Assembly (NCBI RefSeq): GCF_016908525.1 | Contig: NZ_JAFBEB010000005.1 | Coordinates: 1-64,000, forward strand | From: Brevibacillus fulvus | Lineage (GTDB): Bacteria > Bacillota > Bacilli > Brevibacillales > Brevibacillaceae | Direction: 5' to 3' | Length of the DNA: 64,000 nucleotides | In this document: positions 25,306-35,258 of the stretch, piece by piece | Position numbering within the stretch: position 1 is the stretch's first letter | Layout: each line of letters begins with the position of its first letter | The notes under the pieces: generated by a model | The model's input: only the letters and a program-made list of their open reading frames with translations | The model's database searches: none | What the model was told of the DNA's origin: nothing | Made by a program: the position numbers and the translations under genes

Positions 25306-26832
25306 TTACTCTCCCGGTTTCATGATTCCGCCAAGGTCGAAGCCGCTGTTAAAATGCTGGTGGATGAATTCGGAAGGAAGCCCGGGGAACAATCCGCCCA
25401 ACAAGGTCGCCAGCGCGGCGACACCGATAATGAAGGCGGCCCCTGCCGGGATTTTGACGGATGCCTCCGTCTCTCCTGAGCGCATATACATTTGCCGGAT
25501 AAAACCGAAGTAATAAAAGAAGGAAATGGTGCTGGTCGCCAGCATGATTGCGGTCAGCCAGTACCTTCCATTGGCCAATGCGCTCATCAACAAGTAAAAC
25601 TTCCCGAAGAATCCGGCTGTCACCGGCAACCCCGCCAGAGAGACGACCAGGATCGTTACGGCTACAGCCAAGACGGGAGCGCGATGATACAAGCCGGCGA
25701 ACCCTTTCAGCTCCTCCGTCCGCTGATCGCGCGAAATCGTTTCAATCGCCGCAAACAGGCCAAAGGTTCCCACCAAGTACGCCAACAAATAAAAGATGAC
25801 TTGTTCAAACGACAGCTGGGTCAAAGACACAAACGGAATCAATAGATAGCCGGCATGGGCGATTCCCGAGTAGGCCATCAGCCGTTTGAGATGGACTTGG
25901 CGCAGGGCCATCAGATTGCCAATCATCATCGTCAAGCCGGCGATAATGGACAGATAGCCGCTCAATTCGGTCAACAGCAAGCTTTGCCCTTGTTCCGTCA
26001 ATACTCCGCCGTACGCGAGCAGCACCAGCCGAACGATCAAGGCAAACCCGGCGGCCTTGGAAACGACCGCCAAATAAGCGGTCACCGGTGTTGGGGCGCC
26101 TTGGTAAACATCGGGTGCCCACATATGATTGGGAGCTGCGGCAATTTTAAACGTAAGGCCGGCCACCAGAAAGACAAAGGAGATAAGCACCATCGCCCCA
26201 AAGCCACTGTTGGCCGCCTGCCCGATCCGCGACGTCATTTCATGCAGATTGGTCGTGCCGCTCAATCCATATAAGTATGACATCCCAAACAAGGTAAAGG
26301 CTGAGGCAATACCGCCGGAGACCACATATTTGAACGCCGATTCATTGGAGGCAAGCCGATGTTTTCGGATGCCGACCAAAATGTAGGAGGAGAGCGACAA
26401 CAGTTCCAGTCCGACAAACATGGTGATCAGATCGGCGGAGGAGGCCATGACCATCGCCCCCAGCAAGCCGATAAGCAGCAAATAAGAATACTCCCCATGG
26501 TGCGGGATCGCATCTCGTTGAAGATGAGAGAACGACAGCAAAAAAGTAAAGGCTACCCCGCTGACAAACAGCAGTTTAAACGCATTTCCGAACGAATCGA
26601 TCCGCAGCATATCGGCCATAAAGCCAATCGGCTGCCCGACGGTTTGGATGTTTTGCCAGATGGCCGCTCCCGCCAGCACGACGCTGACCAGGGCTAGCCA
26701 GCCGAAAAGCTGCCGGGGCAGCCGTCTTCCCGCCAACAGATCGAGCAAGGCCAGCAGCACAGCGCCCCCCAGAACGATCATTTCGGGACGAAGGTAAGTC
26801 CACTCAACGGAAAAAAGATTGTTTGCATCCAT
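25306..26832 (-). CDS. nuoN: NADH-quinone oxidoreductase subunit N
   Basis: A 508-aa antiporter-like membrane subunit of complex I with about 14 transmembrane segments. Conserved features include the TM5 glutamate in ITMFVGLELLSLSSYILVG (about residue 145), the TM7 lysine segment AGLTFKIAAAPNHMWAPDVY, and the later FFGKFYLLMSAL. It forms one of the three proton-pumping channels in the membrane arm. It is last of the eleven genes and only 3 nt from the nuoM stop, so translational coupling is likely. The binding site is weak (GGGG). Confidence 0.95.
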   Translation of the reverse strand: MDANNLFSVEWTYLRPEMIVLGGAVLLALLDLLAGRRLPRQLFGWLALVSVVLAGAAIWQNIQTVGQPIGFMADMLRIDSFGNAFKLLFVSGVAFTFLLSFSHLQRDAIPHHGEYSYLLLIGLLGAMVMASSADLITMFVGLELLSLSSYILVGIRKHRLASNESAFKYVVSGGIASAFTLFGMSYLYGLSGTTNLHEMTSRIGQAANSGFGAMVLISFVFLVAGLTFKIAAAPNHMWAPDVYQGAPTPVTAYLAVVSKAAGFALIVRLVLLAYGGVLTEQGQSLLLTELSGYLSIIAGLTMMIGNLMALRQVHLKRLMAYSGIAHAGYLLIPFVSLTQLSFEQVIFYLLAYLVGTFGLFAAIETISRDQRTEELKGFAGLYHRAPVLAVAVTILVVSLAGLPVTAGFFGKFYLLMSALANGRYWLTAIMLATSTISFFYYFGFIRQMYMRSGETEASVKIPAGAAFIIGVAALATLLGGLFPGLPSEFIHQHFNSGFDLGGIMKPGE

Positions 26833-26835
26833 GGC

Positions 26836-28368
26836 CTAACCCCCTATTCCCGTTACGACCGGAACGATCGAATCCAGTGTTTTTTGCAGCGGATCGCTTA
26901 ACACCGCAGGATAAATGCCGATCAGAATAATCACTCCCAAGAGAACGACTAGCGGAATCGCCTCCATTGGCTGGGCATCAGCCAATCTCGTCAACCGCGA
27001 CGGCGTCGGGCCGTACACAGCCCGTAAGACGGCGCGCAATACGTAGATTGTCGTAAAAATCAAGCCAATCGCGCCGATCGCAGCATGCAGCGGCATTGCT
27101 CCAAACAATCCCATCAAGGCGAGGAATTCGCTGATAAACCCGGACATGCCCGGCAATCCCAGTGAAGCGAGGGCACCCGCCAGAAAAACACCGCTGATAA
27201 ACGGCATGCTTTTGGCAATTCCGCCAAGCTCGGTAATGGTTGAGGTTCCAGTACGATCCCAGATCACTCCGACGATAAAGAACAGCAACGCGGAGATCAA
27301 GCCGTGTGACACCAGTTGAAAGATCGCCCCCTGAAAACCGATCGAATTCATCGCCGCAAATCCGAGCAGGACCATTCCCATGTGGCTGATGCTCGAATAG
27401 GCCAGAACCATTTTCAAATCTTTCTGGACTGTCGCCAGCACCGCGCCATAGAAGATATTGATCAATCCAAACACGGCGAGCCAAACGGAAAATTCATACG
27501 CCTGGTCCGGGAAGAAGTTGATGCCAATCCTCAGCAAGCCATAAGCGCCCATCTTCAGCAAAATTGCCGAATGGATCATGACCACCGGCGGCGGTGCCTG
27601 CACATGCACGTTCAACATCCAACTGTGGAACGGAAAGATCGGCAGCTTGATTCCAAAAGCGATAAACAGCGCCACGAACAGCCCATACCGATATTCCGGC
27701 GACAGGTAGCCAGACAGCGGATCATCCGGATTGGTCAAAACTTGCTGCAGTTCACCGAAGTTTACCGTTTGCAGCTGTACGAAAATCGCGATAAAAGCAA
27801 GCAGCAATATGGCAGAACCTATGCCATTGTAGAGCAAAAATTTGTTGGCTGCCCGCTCCCGTTCCGCGTAGCCCCAAATGCCCAGCAAAAAATACACCGG
27901 TATCAGGGTCAGCTCAAAAAAGAGGAAGAACAGGAACAGGTTTTGCGCGGAAAAGACGCCAAACATGCCGATAAGCAACAGATGGTACAAAATAAAATAT
28001 TCGCGCAACCGCCTTTTCATCTGCCAGGAACCGACCGCAGCCAATGTGCCGATGATCGCGGTCAACAGCAATAGCGGCATTGAAGCGCCATCAATCCCCA
28101 TCTCGTAGCGGATCGGGAAAAAGGTTAACGATCCGTTTTGATCAAGTCCGATCGGAATTTTGATCCAATCGCGCCTTTCGATGAATTGCAAGCCTGCCGA
28201 ATAATCGAACCCGGCGAACAGCATCAGCGACATAATCAGCGGAAGCAGCGTGCCCAACACACCGATCGTTTTAATCGTCCCCACCATCTGCTTGGGCGTG
28301 AACATCAAGACGACGATCACCAGCAGGGGCGAAAAGGTAATGAGCGACAGCAAGGTGTTATTGACCAA
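26836..28368 (-). CDS. nuoM: NADH-quinone oxidoreductase subunit M
   Basis: A 510-aa antiporter-like subunit with about 14 transmembrane helices. Diagnostic motifs are LFFLFFELTLIPVYFLLGIW (the conserved TM5 Glu), IKLPIFPFHSWMLNVHVQAPP (TM7 Lys region) and SSISHMGMVLLG. It belongs to the proton-pumping membrane arm between NuoL and NuoN. The start is TTG at 28368 with AAGGAGG 8 nt upstream; its first codons overlap the last codons of nuoL (28358) by 11 nt, which supports coupled translation. The frame is open to 28413 but passes through the binding site. Confidence 0.95.
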   Translation of the reverse strand: MVNNTLLSLITFSPLLVIVVLMFTPKQMVGTIKTIGVLGTLLPLIMSLMLFAGFDYSAGLQFIERRDWIKIPIGLDQNGSLTFFPIRYEMGIDGASMPLLLLTAIIGTLAAVGSWQMKRRLREYFILYHLLLIGMFGVFSAQNLFLFFLFFELTLIPVYFLLGIWGYAERERAANKFLLYNGIGSAILLLAFIAIFVQLQTVNFGELQQVLTNPDDPLSGYLSPEYRYGLFVALFIAFGIKLPIFPFHSWMLNVHVQAPPPVVMIHSAILLKMGAYGLLRIGINFFPDQAYEFSVWLAVFGLINIFYGAVLATVQKDLKMVLAYSSISHMGMVLLGFAAMNSIGFQGAIFQLVSHGLISALLFFIVGVIWDRTGTSTITELGGIAKSMPFISGVFLAGALASLGLPGMSGFISEFLALMGLFGAMPLHAAIGAIGLIFTTIYVLRAVLRAVYGPTPSRLTRLADAQPMEAIPLVVLLGVIILIGIYPAVLSDPLQKTLDSIVPVVTGIGG

Positions 28369-30271
28369 AGCTAACACCTCCTTGCGTGGTAATGCCAATG
28401 AGCAACAGCACAATCCCCAGCAATACGATCAAGCCGTAGGTTTGCATCTGGCCGCTCTGGAGTCGGGCATGCAATCCGCCTAAGCCATTGGCCAATTTGA
28501 CAGCGAGCTGAACCAGCCCGCCGATCAAATAATGATCGAACAAATCAAGCAGCATGCCGATTCCCCGCAGCGGCACAGCCAAACCATACCGGTAAATCTC
28601 ATCCAGATAAAAAGCGCGATTGGAGAGACGGTACAACCAGGGCAGCGGGCGGGCAATCCATGTCGCTGCGATCGCCTTTTTCACATAGATCAGGTAAGCC
28701 AGCACAATGCCGGCCAAAGAAACCAGCACGCTGACGACCGACAGCCATGGAGCATGCAGCTCGGCTGCTTCCGGCATGGCAAAATGGATGGATTCTCCTA
28801 CATCTCCGGCCAACTGCCAGTTTTCCAGCAACGGGGCAAACGGCATGTTGAGAAAACCGGACAGCACCGCCAATACGGCGAGGACCAGCAGCGGGATTCG
28901 CATCACGGCAGAAGGATCTTTCGCCCGACTGATCGCCTGGCTGACCGCTTTGCCGGTAAAAGTGAGAAAGAATAAGCGAAACATATAGAAGGACGTCAAA
29001 AATACGGTAATCACGGCAATCCACAACAAATCTGCGCGCTGGGCCGAGTAGACGGCCGAGATGATCTCCTCTTTGGACCAGTAACCGGAAAACGGCGGAA
29101 TGCCGGCAATCGCCAAGCAGCCGATCAGAAAAGCGATTCCCGTTACCGGCATCTTTTTCAACAATCCGCCCATTTGAAACAAATCTTGCGTATGCACCGC
29201 GTGGATCACACTGCCCGCCGCCAAGAACAGCAACGCTTTAAAAAAGGCGTGCGTGAACAAGTGAAATACACCTGCCGTATAGCCAATCGCCCCGGCTACC
29301 CCCAAGGCCAGCATCATATAGCCGAGCTGGCTGATCGTCGAGTATGCCAGTACCCGCTTGATGTCGGTCTGAGTCAAACCGATCAGCGCGGCGAAAATCG
29401 CCGTAAATCCGCCCGTATAGGCAACGATGTCCAACGCTGTCTGCGAATCGAGAAACAGTGGATAGGTGGCAGCGACCAAATACACGCCCGCGGCGACCAT
29501 AGTGGCAGCGTGGATCAAGGCTGAAACGGGAGTCGGGCCTTCCATTGCGTCCGGCAGCCATGTATGTAAAGGAAATTGACCCGATTTCCCCACCGCTCCG
29601 ACAAAAATGAGCACGGCGGTCAATGTGGTCATCCAAGGTTCCATTTTCCCCAAGGCGACGGTTTTGAAGATCTCCGAATACTCAAAACTACCTGTCCACC
29701 AGAACAGCAGAATGATGGCTATCAGTAACCCGACATCGCCGATTCGCGTGACGATAAACGCTTTTTTTGCCGCCAGCATCGCCTTTGGTTTGGAAAAGTG
29801 ATAGCCGATCAGCAAAAAGGAGCAAACCCCGACCAACTCCCAAAAAATATAAAGCTGCAACAAGTTCGGCGACAGCACCAATGCCATCATCGAAAAAGCA
29901 AACAGGGACAAATACTGGTAATAGACGGGAACACGTTCATCATCCCGCATATATTCCTTGGAATAGATTTGCACCAGGAGGCTGACCACCGAGATGATGA
30001 CCAACATCATTGCGTTCAACGAATTGATTTCATACCCCACCCGAATGACCGTATCCCGGATATTCATCCATTCCACCAATACTTTTTCACTGGCAGCGCC
30101 CTGATAACTTTGCCAACCGATCACCAAGGCGAGCACGCAGGAGAGTGCGGCAGCCAAAATGCCTACAGAGCTCGCTCCACCTCTCAATTGCCGGCCAAAT
30201 GATACAAGGACGATAAAAGCAAAGAGCGGAAAGAGAGGGATCAGCCAGGCGTAATGCAATATTGTATCCAA
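28358..30271 (-). CDS. nuoL: NADH-quinone oxidoreductase subunit L
   Basis: A 637-aa subunit, the largest antiporter-like member, with about 16 transmembrane segments and the long lateral helix expected in the C-terminal third. Conserved residues sit in QLYIFWELVGVCSFLLIGYH and GKSGQFPLHTWLPDAMEGPT, with the HAATMVAAGVYL block. The TTG start is preceded by GGAGGGGAAG at good spacing. It starts 22 nt after the nuoK stop. It pumps protons at the distal tip of the membrane arm. Confidence 0.96.
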   Translation of the reverse strand: MDTILHYAWLIPLFPLFAFIVLVSFGRQLRGGASSVGILAAALSCVLALVIGWQSYQGAASEKVLVEWMNIRDTVIRVGYEINSLNAMMLVIISVVSLLVQIYSKEYMRDDERVPVYYQYLSLFAFSMMALVLSPNLLQLYIFWELVGVCSFLLIGYHFSKPKAMLAAKKAFIVTRIGDVGLLIAIILLFWWTGSFEYSEIFKTVALGKMEPWMTTLTAVLIFVGAVGKSGQFPLHTWLPDAMEGPTPVSALIHAATMVAAGVYLVAATYPLFLDSQTALDIVAYTGGFTAIFAALIGLTQTDIKRVLAYSTISQLGYMMLALGVAGAIGYTAGVFHLFTHAFFKALLFLAAGSVIHAVHTQDLFQMGGLLKKMPVTGIAFLIGCLAIAGIPPFSGYWSKEEIISAVYSAQRADLLWIAVITVFLTSFYMFRLFFLTFTGKAVSQAISRAKDPSAVMRIPLLVLAVLAVLSGFLNMPFAPLLENWQLAGDVGESIHFAMPEAAELHAPWLSVVSVLVSLAGIVLAYLIYVKKAIAATWIARPLPWLYRLSNRAFYLDEIYRYGLAVPLRGIGMLLDLFDHYLIGGLVQLAVKLANGLGGLHARLQSGQMQTYGLIVLLGIVLLLIGITTQGGVSFGQ

Positions 30272-30292
30272 TTTATCTTCCCCTCCGTTTCT

Positions 30293-30604
30293 TCAGCGTT
30301 TCATCGTATCCATCTCATCCACATTAACCGTTTCCCGATTTCGGTAAAGGGCAATCAAGACAGCAATCCCGACAGCCACTTCAGCCGCAGCGACCGTCAT
30401 GGTAAACAGTGAAAAAATTTGCCCGGTGATCGCAGGATGCAGGCCGAATTTGGCAAAAGCGATCAGATTGAGATTGACGGCATTGAGCATCAATTCGATA
30501 GATAACAGCACGATCACTGCATTGCGTTTGGTCAAAGCGCCATACAGTCCGACACAAAACAAGATCAAAGCGACCAGCAAATACGAGGTAACCGGAACGG
30601 TCAT
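30293..30604 (-). CDS. nuoK: NADH-quinone oxidoreductase subunit K
   Basis: A 103-aa subunit with three transmembrane helices. The essential glutamates are visible in [19 protein letters not shown] (TM2, about residue 37) and in [19 protein letters not shown] (TM3, about 74). It overlaps the end of nuoJ by 4 nt and shares its ribosome binding site region (GGAGGATGGCAA). It forms the E-channel between the quinone site and the antiporter-like subunits. Confidence 0.96.
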   Translation of the reverse strand: MTVPVTSYLLVALILFCVGLYGALTKRNAVIVLLSIELMLNAVNLNLIAFAKFGLHPAITGQIFSLFTMTVAAAEVAVGIAVLIALYRNRETVNVDEMDTMKR

Positions 30605-31110
30605 TTGCCATCCTCCTTTTTGGCCATGAGTATCGCCCCTACCAATGCGACCAGTAACAGCAGGGAAACAAGTTCAAACGGGATCACATAACGGGTGAAG
30701 ACTGCAAGTCCGATCTGCTTGGGATTGCTTTGCTCAACTGGCTGCGGCGCCGCTTCCGGATTTGGCCATGGGCTTGCCTGAATCCCCAAAAAGACGAAGA
30801 CAAACAGAGCAGCGACCAGCAAAAAGCTGATCAGCTTCCGTTTGTTCCGATGTGCTTTCGGTTCAACATCATCTTTTTTGGTCAGCATGATGCCGAACAG
30901 CATCAGAATCGAAATCGCCCCCGAATAAACCAACACTTGCGAAACCGCCACAAATTCTGCATCCAGCATGACAAACAAACCGGCGATGCACAAAAAGGTG
31001 ATGCCCAGCGAAACCACCATGTGGACAACACGGGTAAAACTGATCATGAAGACGGCTCCCCCGATCGTGAGCAGGGACAAGATAAAGAAGGCGACGAATT
31101 GGCCGCTCAT
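30601..31110 (-). CDS. nuoJ: NADH-quinone oxidoreductase subunit J
   Basis: A 169-aa subunit with five predicted transmembrane helices. The TM3 region with its pi-bulge Tyr/Gly motif reads [20 protein letters not shown]. The linker between helices 4 and 5 is long and Pro-rich. The ATG at 31110 has GAGAGGAG at about 7 nt; a frame open to 31155 lacks a site. It is 2 nt downstream of nuoI and overlaps nuoK. Confidence 0.94.
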   Translation of the reverse strand: MSGQFVAFFILSLLTIGGAVFMISFTRVVHMVVSLGITFLCIAGLFVMLDAEFVAVSQVLVYSGAISILMLFGIMLTKKDDVEPKAHRNKRKLISFLLVAALFVFVFLGIQASPWPNPEAAPQPVEQSNPKQIGLAVFTRYVIPFELVSLLLLVALVGAILMAKKEDGK

Positions 31111-31112
31111 GA

Positions 31113-31526
31113 CTAATTCTCCTCTCTGATGTTGGTTCGATTCCCATCGAGCCAAGTCAAGTCTTTATAAAGTTCGTCGCGGCTGTAAACCGCCAACTCA
31201 AAATTATTCGTCATGACAATTGCTTCTGTCGGGCACACTTCTGTGCACAAATCGCACAAAATGCAAATTTCAAAATTAATGTCATACGTGTCGATGATCT
31301 TCCCTTTTCTTTCGGGATCGGGATGGGGTTTTCCTGTCAGCTGAATGCAATCTGTCGGGCAAATCCGTACACATTGGTTGCAAACAATGCACTTTTCCGG
31401 CGAGAAGTGCTGAATCCCGCGAAAGCGCGACGGCATCGGGAAAGGTTCGTCCGGATATTTATGCGTCACCTTTTTCTCCGGCAATTTTTTCAGGGTAAAG
31501 CCTAATCCTTTCGTAAAGCCCAGCAT
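31113..31526 (-). CDS. nuoI: NADH-quinone oxidoreductase subunit I (2x[4Fe-4S])
   Basis: A 137-aa iron-sulfur subunit of the peripheral arm. Two full ferredoxin motifs carry clusters N6a and N6b: CIVCNQCVRICP at about residue 46 and CILCDLCTEVCP at about 87. It passes electrons to NuoB. It is preceded by GGGGGAATC and lies 49 nt after nuoH. It could be the docking site for a donor in place of the missing NuoEFG module. Confidence 0.96.
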   Translation of the reverse strand: MLGFTKGLGFTLKKLPEKKVTHKYPDEPFPMPSRFRGIQHFSPEKCIVCNQCVRICPTDCIQLTGKPHPDPERKGKIIDTYDINFEICILCDLCTEVCPTEAIVMTNNFELAVYSRDELYKDLTWLDGNRTNIREEN

Positions 31527-31575
31527 CCGATTCCCCCCTGTTCAGCCAACCCCGGGCAACAGTCGCCAGAGTCAG

Positions 31576-32574
31576 CTATGCAAAAATGGACACAAATCCG
31601 GCAGTCAGCAGAATATTGAGAAAAGCCAATGGCAACAAACCTTTCCAGGCAAAGCTCATCAACTGATCGGAGCGAATGCGCGGCATCGTTGCCCGCAGCC
31701 AGAACTGCAGAAACACATATAATGAAAATTTTACCACGAACCAGACAATTCCGGGAATAAAGGATAACGCCGGATGAATCGGCAGCCATCCGCCCAGAAA
31801 AAGTACGGTCACCATCGTGCCCATGGCAAACATATACACATATTCCGCCAGCATAAACATGGCGAAGCGAAAACCGGAATACTCCACATGATAGCCGGCG
31901 ACCAGTTCCGATTCTGCTTCCGGCAAATCAAATGGCGAACGATTGAGCTCCGCTTGCGCCGCAATGATAAAAATGAGAAAAGCCAAAAACTGAGGGACAA
32001 TGTTCCAGACATCACGCTGCGCCTCCACGATCTCGCGCAAGTTCATACTGCCCGTCAAGATGACGATCCCGACGATCGACATGACCAGCGCAACCTCGTA
32101 ACTGATCATCTGCGCCGCCGAACGCAAGCCGCCGATCAGCGCATATTTGTTGTTGGAGGCCCAACCGGCCGTGATTACACCCAGGACGGTAATGCTGGAC
32201 AACCCTACATAATATAAAACACCAATATCCAGATCTGCAAATTGCAGACTTTCTGTAAACGGCATGACCGCAAGCACGGTAAAAGCCGGTGCATATGCAA
32301 GTACCGGCGCCAAAGCGAACAATATCCGGTCAGCTTGCTTGGGACGGGTGTCCTCTTTCAGCAGCAATTTGCTCACATCCGCAACCGTCTGCAGCAAGCC
32401 AAGCGGCCCCACTCGGTTTGGACCGGGACGCAATTGCATCCAGCCAATCACTTTTCGTTCAAAATAGATGGCGTACGTCACGAAGACGAGCACGACCAGC
32501 AGCAGCGCAATAGCGGCGAGCACGATCAAAAGCAGGTTCCACATCGTCAGAGGCTGTTGCACCAACTCCCGCAT
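31576..32574 (-). CDS. nuoH: NADH-quinone oxidoreductase subunit H
   Basis: A 332-aa membrane subunit with about eight helices that forms the quinone-entry tunnel. Motifs: ERKVIGWMQLRPGPNRVGP (residues about 40-58), and the acidic loop AELNRSPFDLPEAESELVAG, both hallmark NuoH stretches. I place the start at ATG 32574, overlapping the nuoD stop as TGATG; a TTG one codon upstream (32577) is possible, and the shared site is GGGGAGG. Good evidence for coupled translation with nuoD. Confidence 0.96.
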   Translation of the reverse strand: MRELVQQPLTMWNLLLIVLAAIALLLVVLVFVTYAIYFERKVIGWMQLRPGPNRVGPLGLLQTVADVSKLLLKEDTRPKQADRILFALAPVLAYAPAFTVLAVMPFTESLQFADLDIGVLYYVGLSSITVLGVITAGWASNNKYALIGGLRSAAQMISYEVALVMSIVGIVILTGSMNLREIVEAQRDVWNIVPQFLAFLIFIIAAQAELNRSPFDLPEAESELVAGYHVEYSGFRFAMFMLAEYVYMFAMGTMVTVLFLGGWLPIHPALSFIPGIVWFVVKFSLYVFLQFWLRATMPRIRSDQLMSFAWKGLLPLAFLNILLTAGFVSIFA

Positions 32575-33722
32575 CAAGCGTCGACCTCCCCGAGGACAAT
32601 GTCAATACTGCCGAGAATCGCGACCATATTGGCCATATTCGCCCCCACCAACAGGTGCGGCAAAATCTGCAGATTCATAAAGGACGGGCGGCGCAATTTC
32701 AACCGCCACGGCTTATCCTTCCCTTGACTGGCAATATAGACGCCGATCTCACCGCGGGGCGACTCGATGCGCACATAAGTCTCTCCTGCCGGCGGACGGA
32801 TCACGCGGGGAACTTTCCCCATAATTTCCCCGTCTGCCGGGAATTGCTGTACGGCCTGTTCCAAGATGCGCAAAGATTGCTCGATTTCCGCCAAACGCAG
32901 CCAGTACCTGGCCAAACAGTCCCCTTCCACGGCGGTGGGAATCTCAAATTCAAACCGGTCATACAGCGAGTAGCTTTCATCTCGGCGCAAGTCCCATTTG
33001 ATTCCGGTACAGCGAAGCATCACACCGGAAAGGGAATAATGCAGGGCGGTGTCGGCATCATATTGACCGATGCCGGCCAGCCGATGAATAAAAATTTCAT
33101 TGCCTGACACCAGCTTGTGATAGTTGGGCAGCTCCTTCTTCATATATTGCACAAAATTTGCCACTTTCTCAATCCAGCCGGGCGGCGCATCCCATTTCAC
33201 CCCGCCGATTCGCATATAGTTGAAAGTCATCCGGGCGCCGCACAGCTCATTGAGCAAATCGAGAATGCTCTCCCGATCGCGAAACGCGTAGAGAAACGGG
33301 CTCATCGCCCCGATATCGAGCAAATAGGTTCCCCACCAGACAAGATGGCTGGCGATGCGATTGAGCTCCATGGCGATGATGCGCAAATAATCGGCGCGTT
33401 CGGGTATCGCCAATCCCATCATCGTTTCCACTGCGTGGCACAGCACGTAATTATTGGTCATCGCCGCCAAATAGTCGAGCCGATCCATGTAAGGGATGAT
33501 TTGCGTATAGGTCAAGTTTTCCGCGATTTTTTCCGTTCCTCTGTGCAAATAGCCCATCACCGGAACTGCTTCTTTGATCGTTTCCCCCTCGATTTTGACG
33601 ACAAGCCGAAATACCCCATGGGTACTGGGGTGCTGTGGTCCGACATTAAGCAACATCTCTTCGGTGCGAATTTCCGGAGCGGGAGAGATCACGCTTTCAG
33701 TGGGCGGCTGATTTCGAAGCAT
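32574..33722 (-). CDS. nuoD: NADH-quinone oxidoreductase subunit D
   Basis: A 382-aa peripheral subunit of the quinone-binding module, related to the large subunit of NiFe hydrogenases but without the metal cysteines. The N-terminal NVGPQHPSTHGVFRLVVKI hairpin places the quinone-site His, and MGYLHRGTEKIAEN and the C-terminal GSIDIVLGEVD are typical. A GAGGAGGTGTAACGG site lies directly upstream, and the gene begins 3 nt after nuoC. Confidence 0.96.
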   Translation of the reverse strand: MLRNQPPTESVISPAPEIRTEEMLLNVGPQHPSTHGVFRLVVKIEGETIKEAVPVMGYLHRGTEKIAENLTYTQIIPYMDRLDYLAAMTNNYVLCHAVETMMGLAIPERADYLRIIAMELNRIASHLVWWGTYLLDIGAMSPFLYAFRDRESILDLLNELCGARMTFNYMRIGGVKWDAPPGWIEKVANFVQYMKKELPNYHKLVSGNEIFIHRLAGIGQYDADTALHYSLSGVMLRCTGIKWDLRRDESYSLYDRFEFEIPTAVEGDCLARYWLRLAEIEQSLRILEQAVQQFPADGEIMGKVPRVIRPPAGETYVRIESPRGEIGVYIASQGKDKPWRLKLRRPSFMNLQILPHLLVGANMANMVAILGSIDIVLGEVDA

Positions 33723-33725
33723 CCG

Positions 33726-34214
33726 TTACACCTCCTCATCATACTCGACATAATCTTTGCGCAATGGGTAGCCTACCCAGTCGTCGGGCAGCATGATGCG
33801 GGTCAAATTGGGATGGCCGGCAAAGTGAATGCCCAACAAGTCGTACGTCTCCCGCTCGCTCCAGTCGGCGCCTCCCCAAATCTCGGCCACCGAGCAGACA
33901 GACGGATTTTCTCGCGGCAACACGATCTTAACGGCGAGGTTTTGCCGATGTTTGTAGGAGTAGAAATGGTAATACATCTCCATCCTGTCTTCATAATCGA
34001 TGCCATGCAAATTGGACAAGTATTCGAAGTGCAGTGACTCATCTTCTTTGAGAAAGCGGGCCACTTCCTTCCACTGTTCTTTTTGGATGACCAGCGTCGG
34101 CACATGTTTGGCCAACTCATTGATGTAAGCGTTCTCAATGGCCGACTCGCCGAATTTCTCGCCAATCCGTGTTACATACCGTTCAAGCGGTGTAAGCTGT
34201 ACATGCTCCTCCAT
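33726..34214 (-). CDS. nuoC: NADH-quinone oxidoreductase subunit C
   Basis: A 162-aa soluble subunit (30-kDa family), not fused to NuoD as it is in E. coli. The family signature covers SVAEIWGGADWSERETYDLLGIHFAGHPNLTRIM near residues 107-140, followed by LPDDWVGYPLRKDY. The ATG overlaps the nuoB stop by one base (TAATG), implying coupled translation. Confidence 0.95.
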   Translation of the reverse strand: MEEHVQLTPLERYVTRIGEKFGESAIENAYINELAKHVPTLVIQKEQWKEVARFLKEDESLHFEYLSNLHGIDYEDRMEMYYHFYSYKHRQNLAVKIVLPRENPSVCSVAEIWGGADWSERETYDLLGIHFAGHPNLTRIMLPDDWVGYPLRKDYVEYDEEV

Positions 34215-34732
34215 TATGGATTCGTCACCCGCTTTCCGGTTTTCGCTTCATAACGAATCTTCTCTTGCAGCTTGTTAATTCCGTAAATCAGGGCTGCCGG
34301 ATTTGGCGGACAGCCGGGAATGTAGACATCAACCGGTACAATCTGATCGACTCCTTTGACGACACTGTACGATTTCACATACGGGCCGCCTGCCGTAGCG
34401 CATGACCCCATCGCAATCACCCACTTCGGGTCGGGCATTTGATCGTAAAGTCGGCGAAGCAGCGGCGCCATCTTTTTTGTGACCGTCCCCGCCACAATCA
34501 TCAAATCGGATTGGCGCGGCGATGCCCGAAAGATCACACCAAACCGGTCGAGATCGTAGCGAGCTCCCCCCGTGCTCATCATCTCAATGGCACAGCAAGC
34601 CAACCCGAATTGCAGCGGCCAGAGAGAATTGCTGCGAATCCAGCCTTTTACCGTTTCCACGGTGGTAAACAATACATTGCGATTCAGCTCTTCCCGCAAC
34701 TCCGGAGCAATTTCATCCAAGTTCAGTTCCAT
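34214..34732 (-). CDS. nuoB: NADH-quinone oxidoreductase subunit B ([4Fe-4S] N2)
   Basis: A 172-aa subunit with the terminal N2 cluster that reduces quinone. The ligands are the tandem Cys of [11 protein letters not shown], the Cys of [13 protein letters not shown] and that of IPGCPPNP. The ATG at 34732 is preceded by GAAGG at 7 nt. The open frame to 34843 adds a basic stretch unlike NuoB. It overlaps the end of nuoA by 10 nt. Confidence 0.96.
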   Translation of the reverse strand: MELNLDEIAPELREELNRNVLFTTVETVKGWIRSNSLWPLQFGLACCAIEMMSTGGARYDLDRFGVIFRASPRQSDLMIVAGTVTKKMAPLLRRLYDQMPDPKWVIAMGSCATAGGPYVKSYSVVKGVDQIVPVDVYIPGCPPNPAALIYGINKLQEKIRYEAKTGKRVTNP

Positions 34733-35085
34733 TCCAACGCCTTCTTTCTCCATGCATATAGGAGACCTACTGCCAACAGCGCGATAAACACGACCATTTC
34801 CACGAGGGCGAACAAGCCTAATTGGCGATAAGCAACCGCCCACGGATAAAGAAACAAAGTCTCGACATCAAAGATGACAAACAACAAGGCATACAAATAG
34901 TACCGCACATTAAAGCGCCCCCAACTGTCGCCAACCGGAATATTGCCGCTCTCATAAGTCGATTGTTTTTCGGGTGTGGGATTGTTGGGACGAAGCAGGG
35001 GACCGATCCAACTGACAGTGGCCACCGGGAGCAAAACGCCAAGCAACAAGAAAATTGCAACCAATACATAGGGATTGGTTTCCAT
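34723..35085 (-). CDS. nuoA: NADH-quinone oxidoreductase subunit A
   Basis: A 120-aa subunit with three transmembrane helices, first gene of the operon. The first extramembrane loop with [20 protein letters not shown] holds the conserved Glu and links the membrane and peripheral arms; [14 protein letters not shown] follows in TM2. The ATG at 35085 has GAGAGGAG about 8 nt upstream. No convincing promoter stands out in the 170-nt gap to the next gene, whose terminator lies there. Confidence 0.95.
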   Translation of the reverse strand: METNPYVLVAIFLLLGVLLPVATVSWIGPLLRPNNPTPEKQSTYESGNIPVGDSWGRFNVRYYLYALLFVIFDVETLFLYPWAVAYRQLGLFALVEMVVFIALLAVGLLYAWRKKALEWN

Positions 35086-35197
35086 GGAATACTCCTCTCC
35101 CCTCCATTCCATTAGACTGGCAGGAACTTTTGCAGCAGCCGCTACAATTCCATCCTATGCGCAAAACTATGGTTTTTTGTCCGCTGCGCAAAGAAAA

Positions 35198-35225
35198 AAG
35201 GTTGCCACGGTAAAGTGACAACCTT
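35198..35225 (-). terminator. Rho-independent terminator of the 246-aa protein gene
   Basis: AAGGTTG-CAC/GTG-CAACCTT stem with a C/A mismatch and a 6-nt loop; TTTTTTC follows on the minus strand. It separates the nuo operon from the gene before it. Confidence 0.85.
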
Positions 35226-35258
35226 GTCTTTCGGCTGCGCCGTTTCACGGAAAAGACG

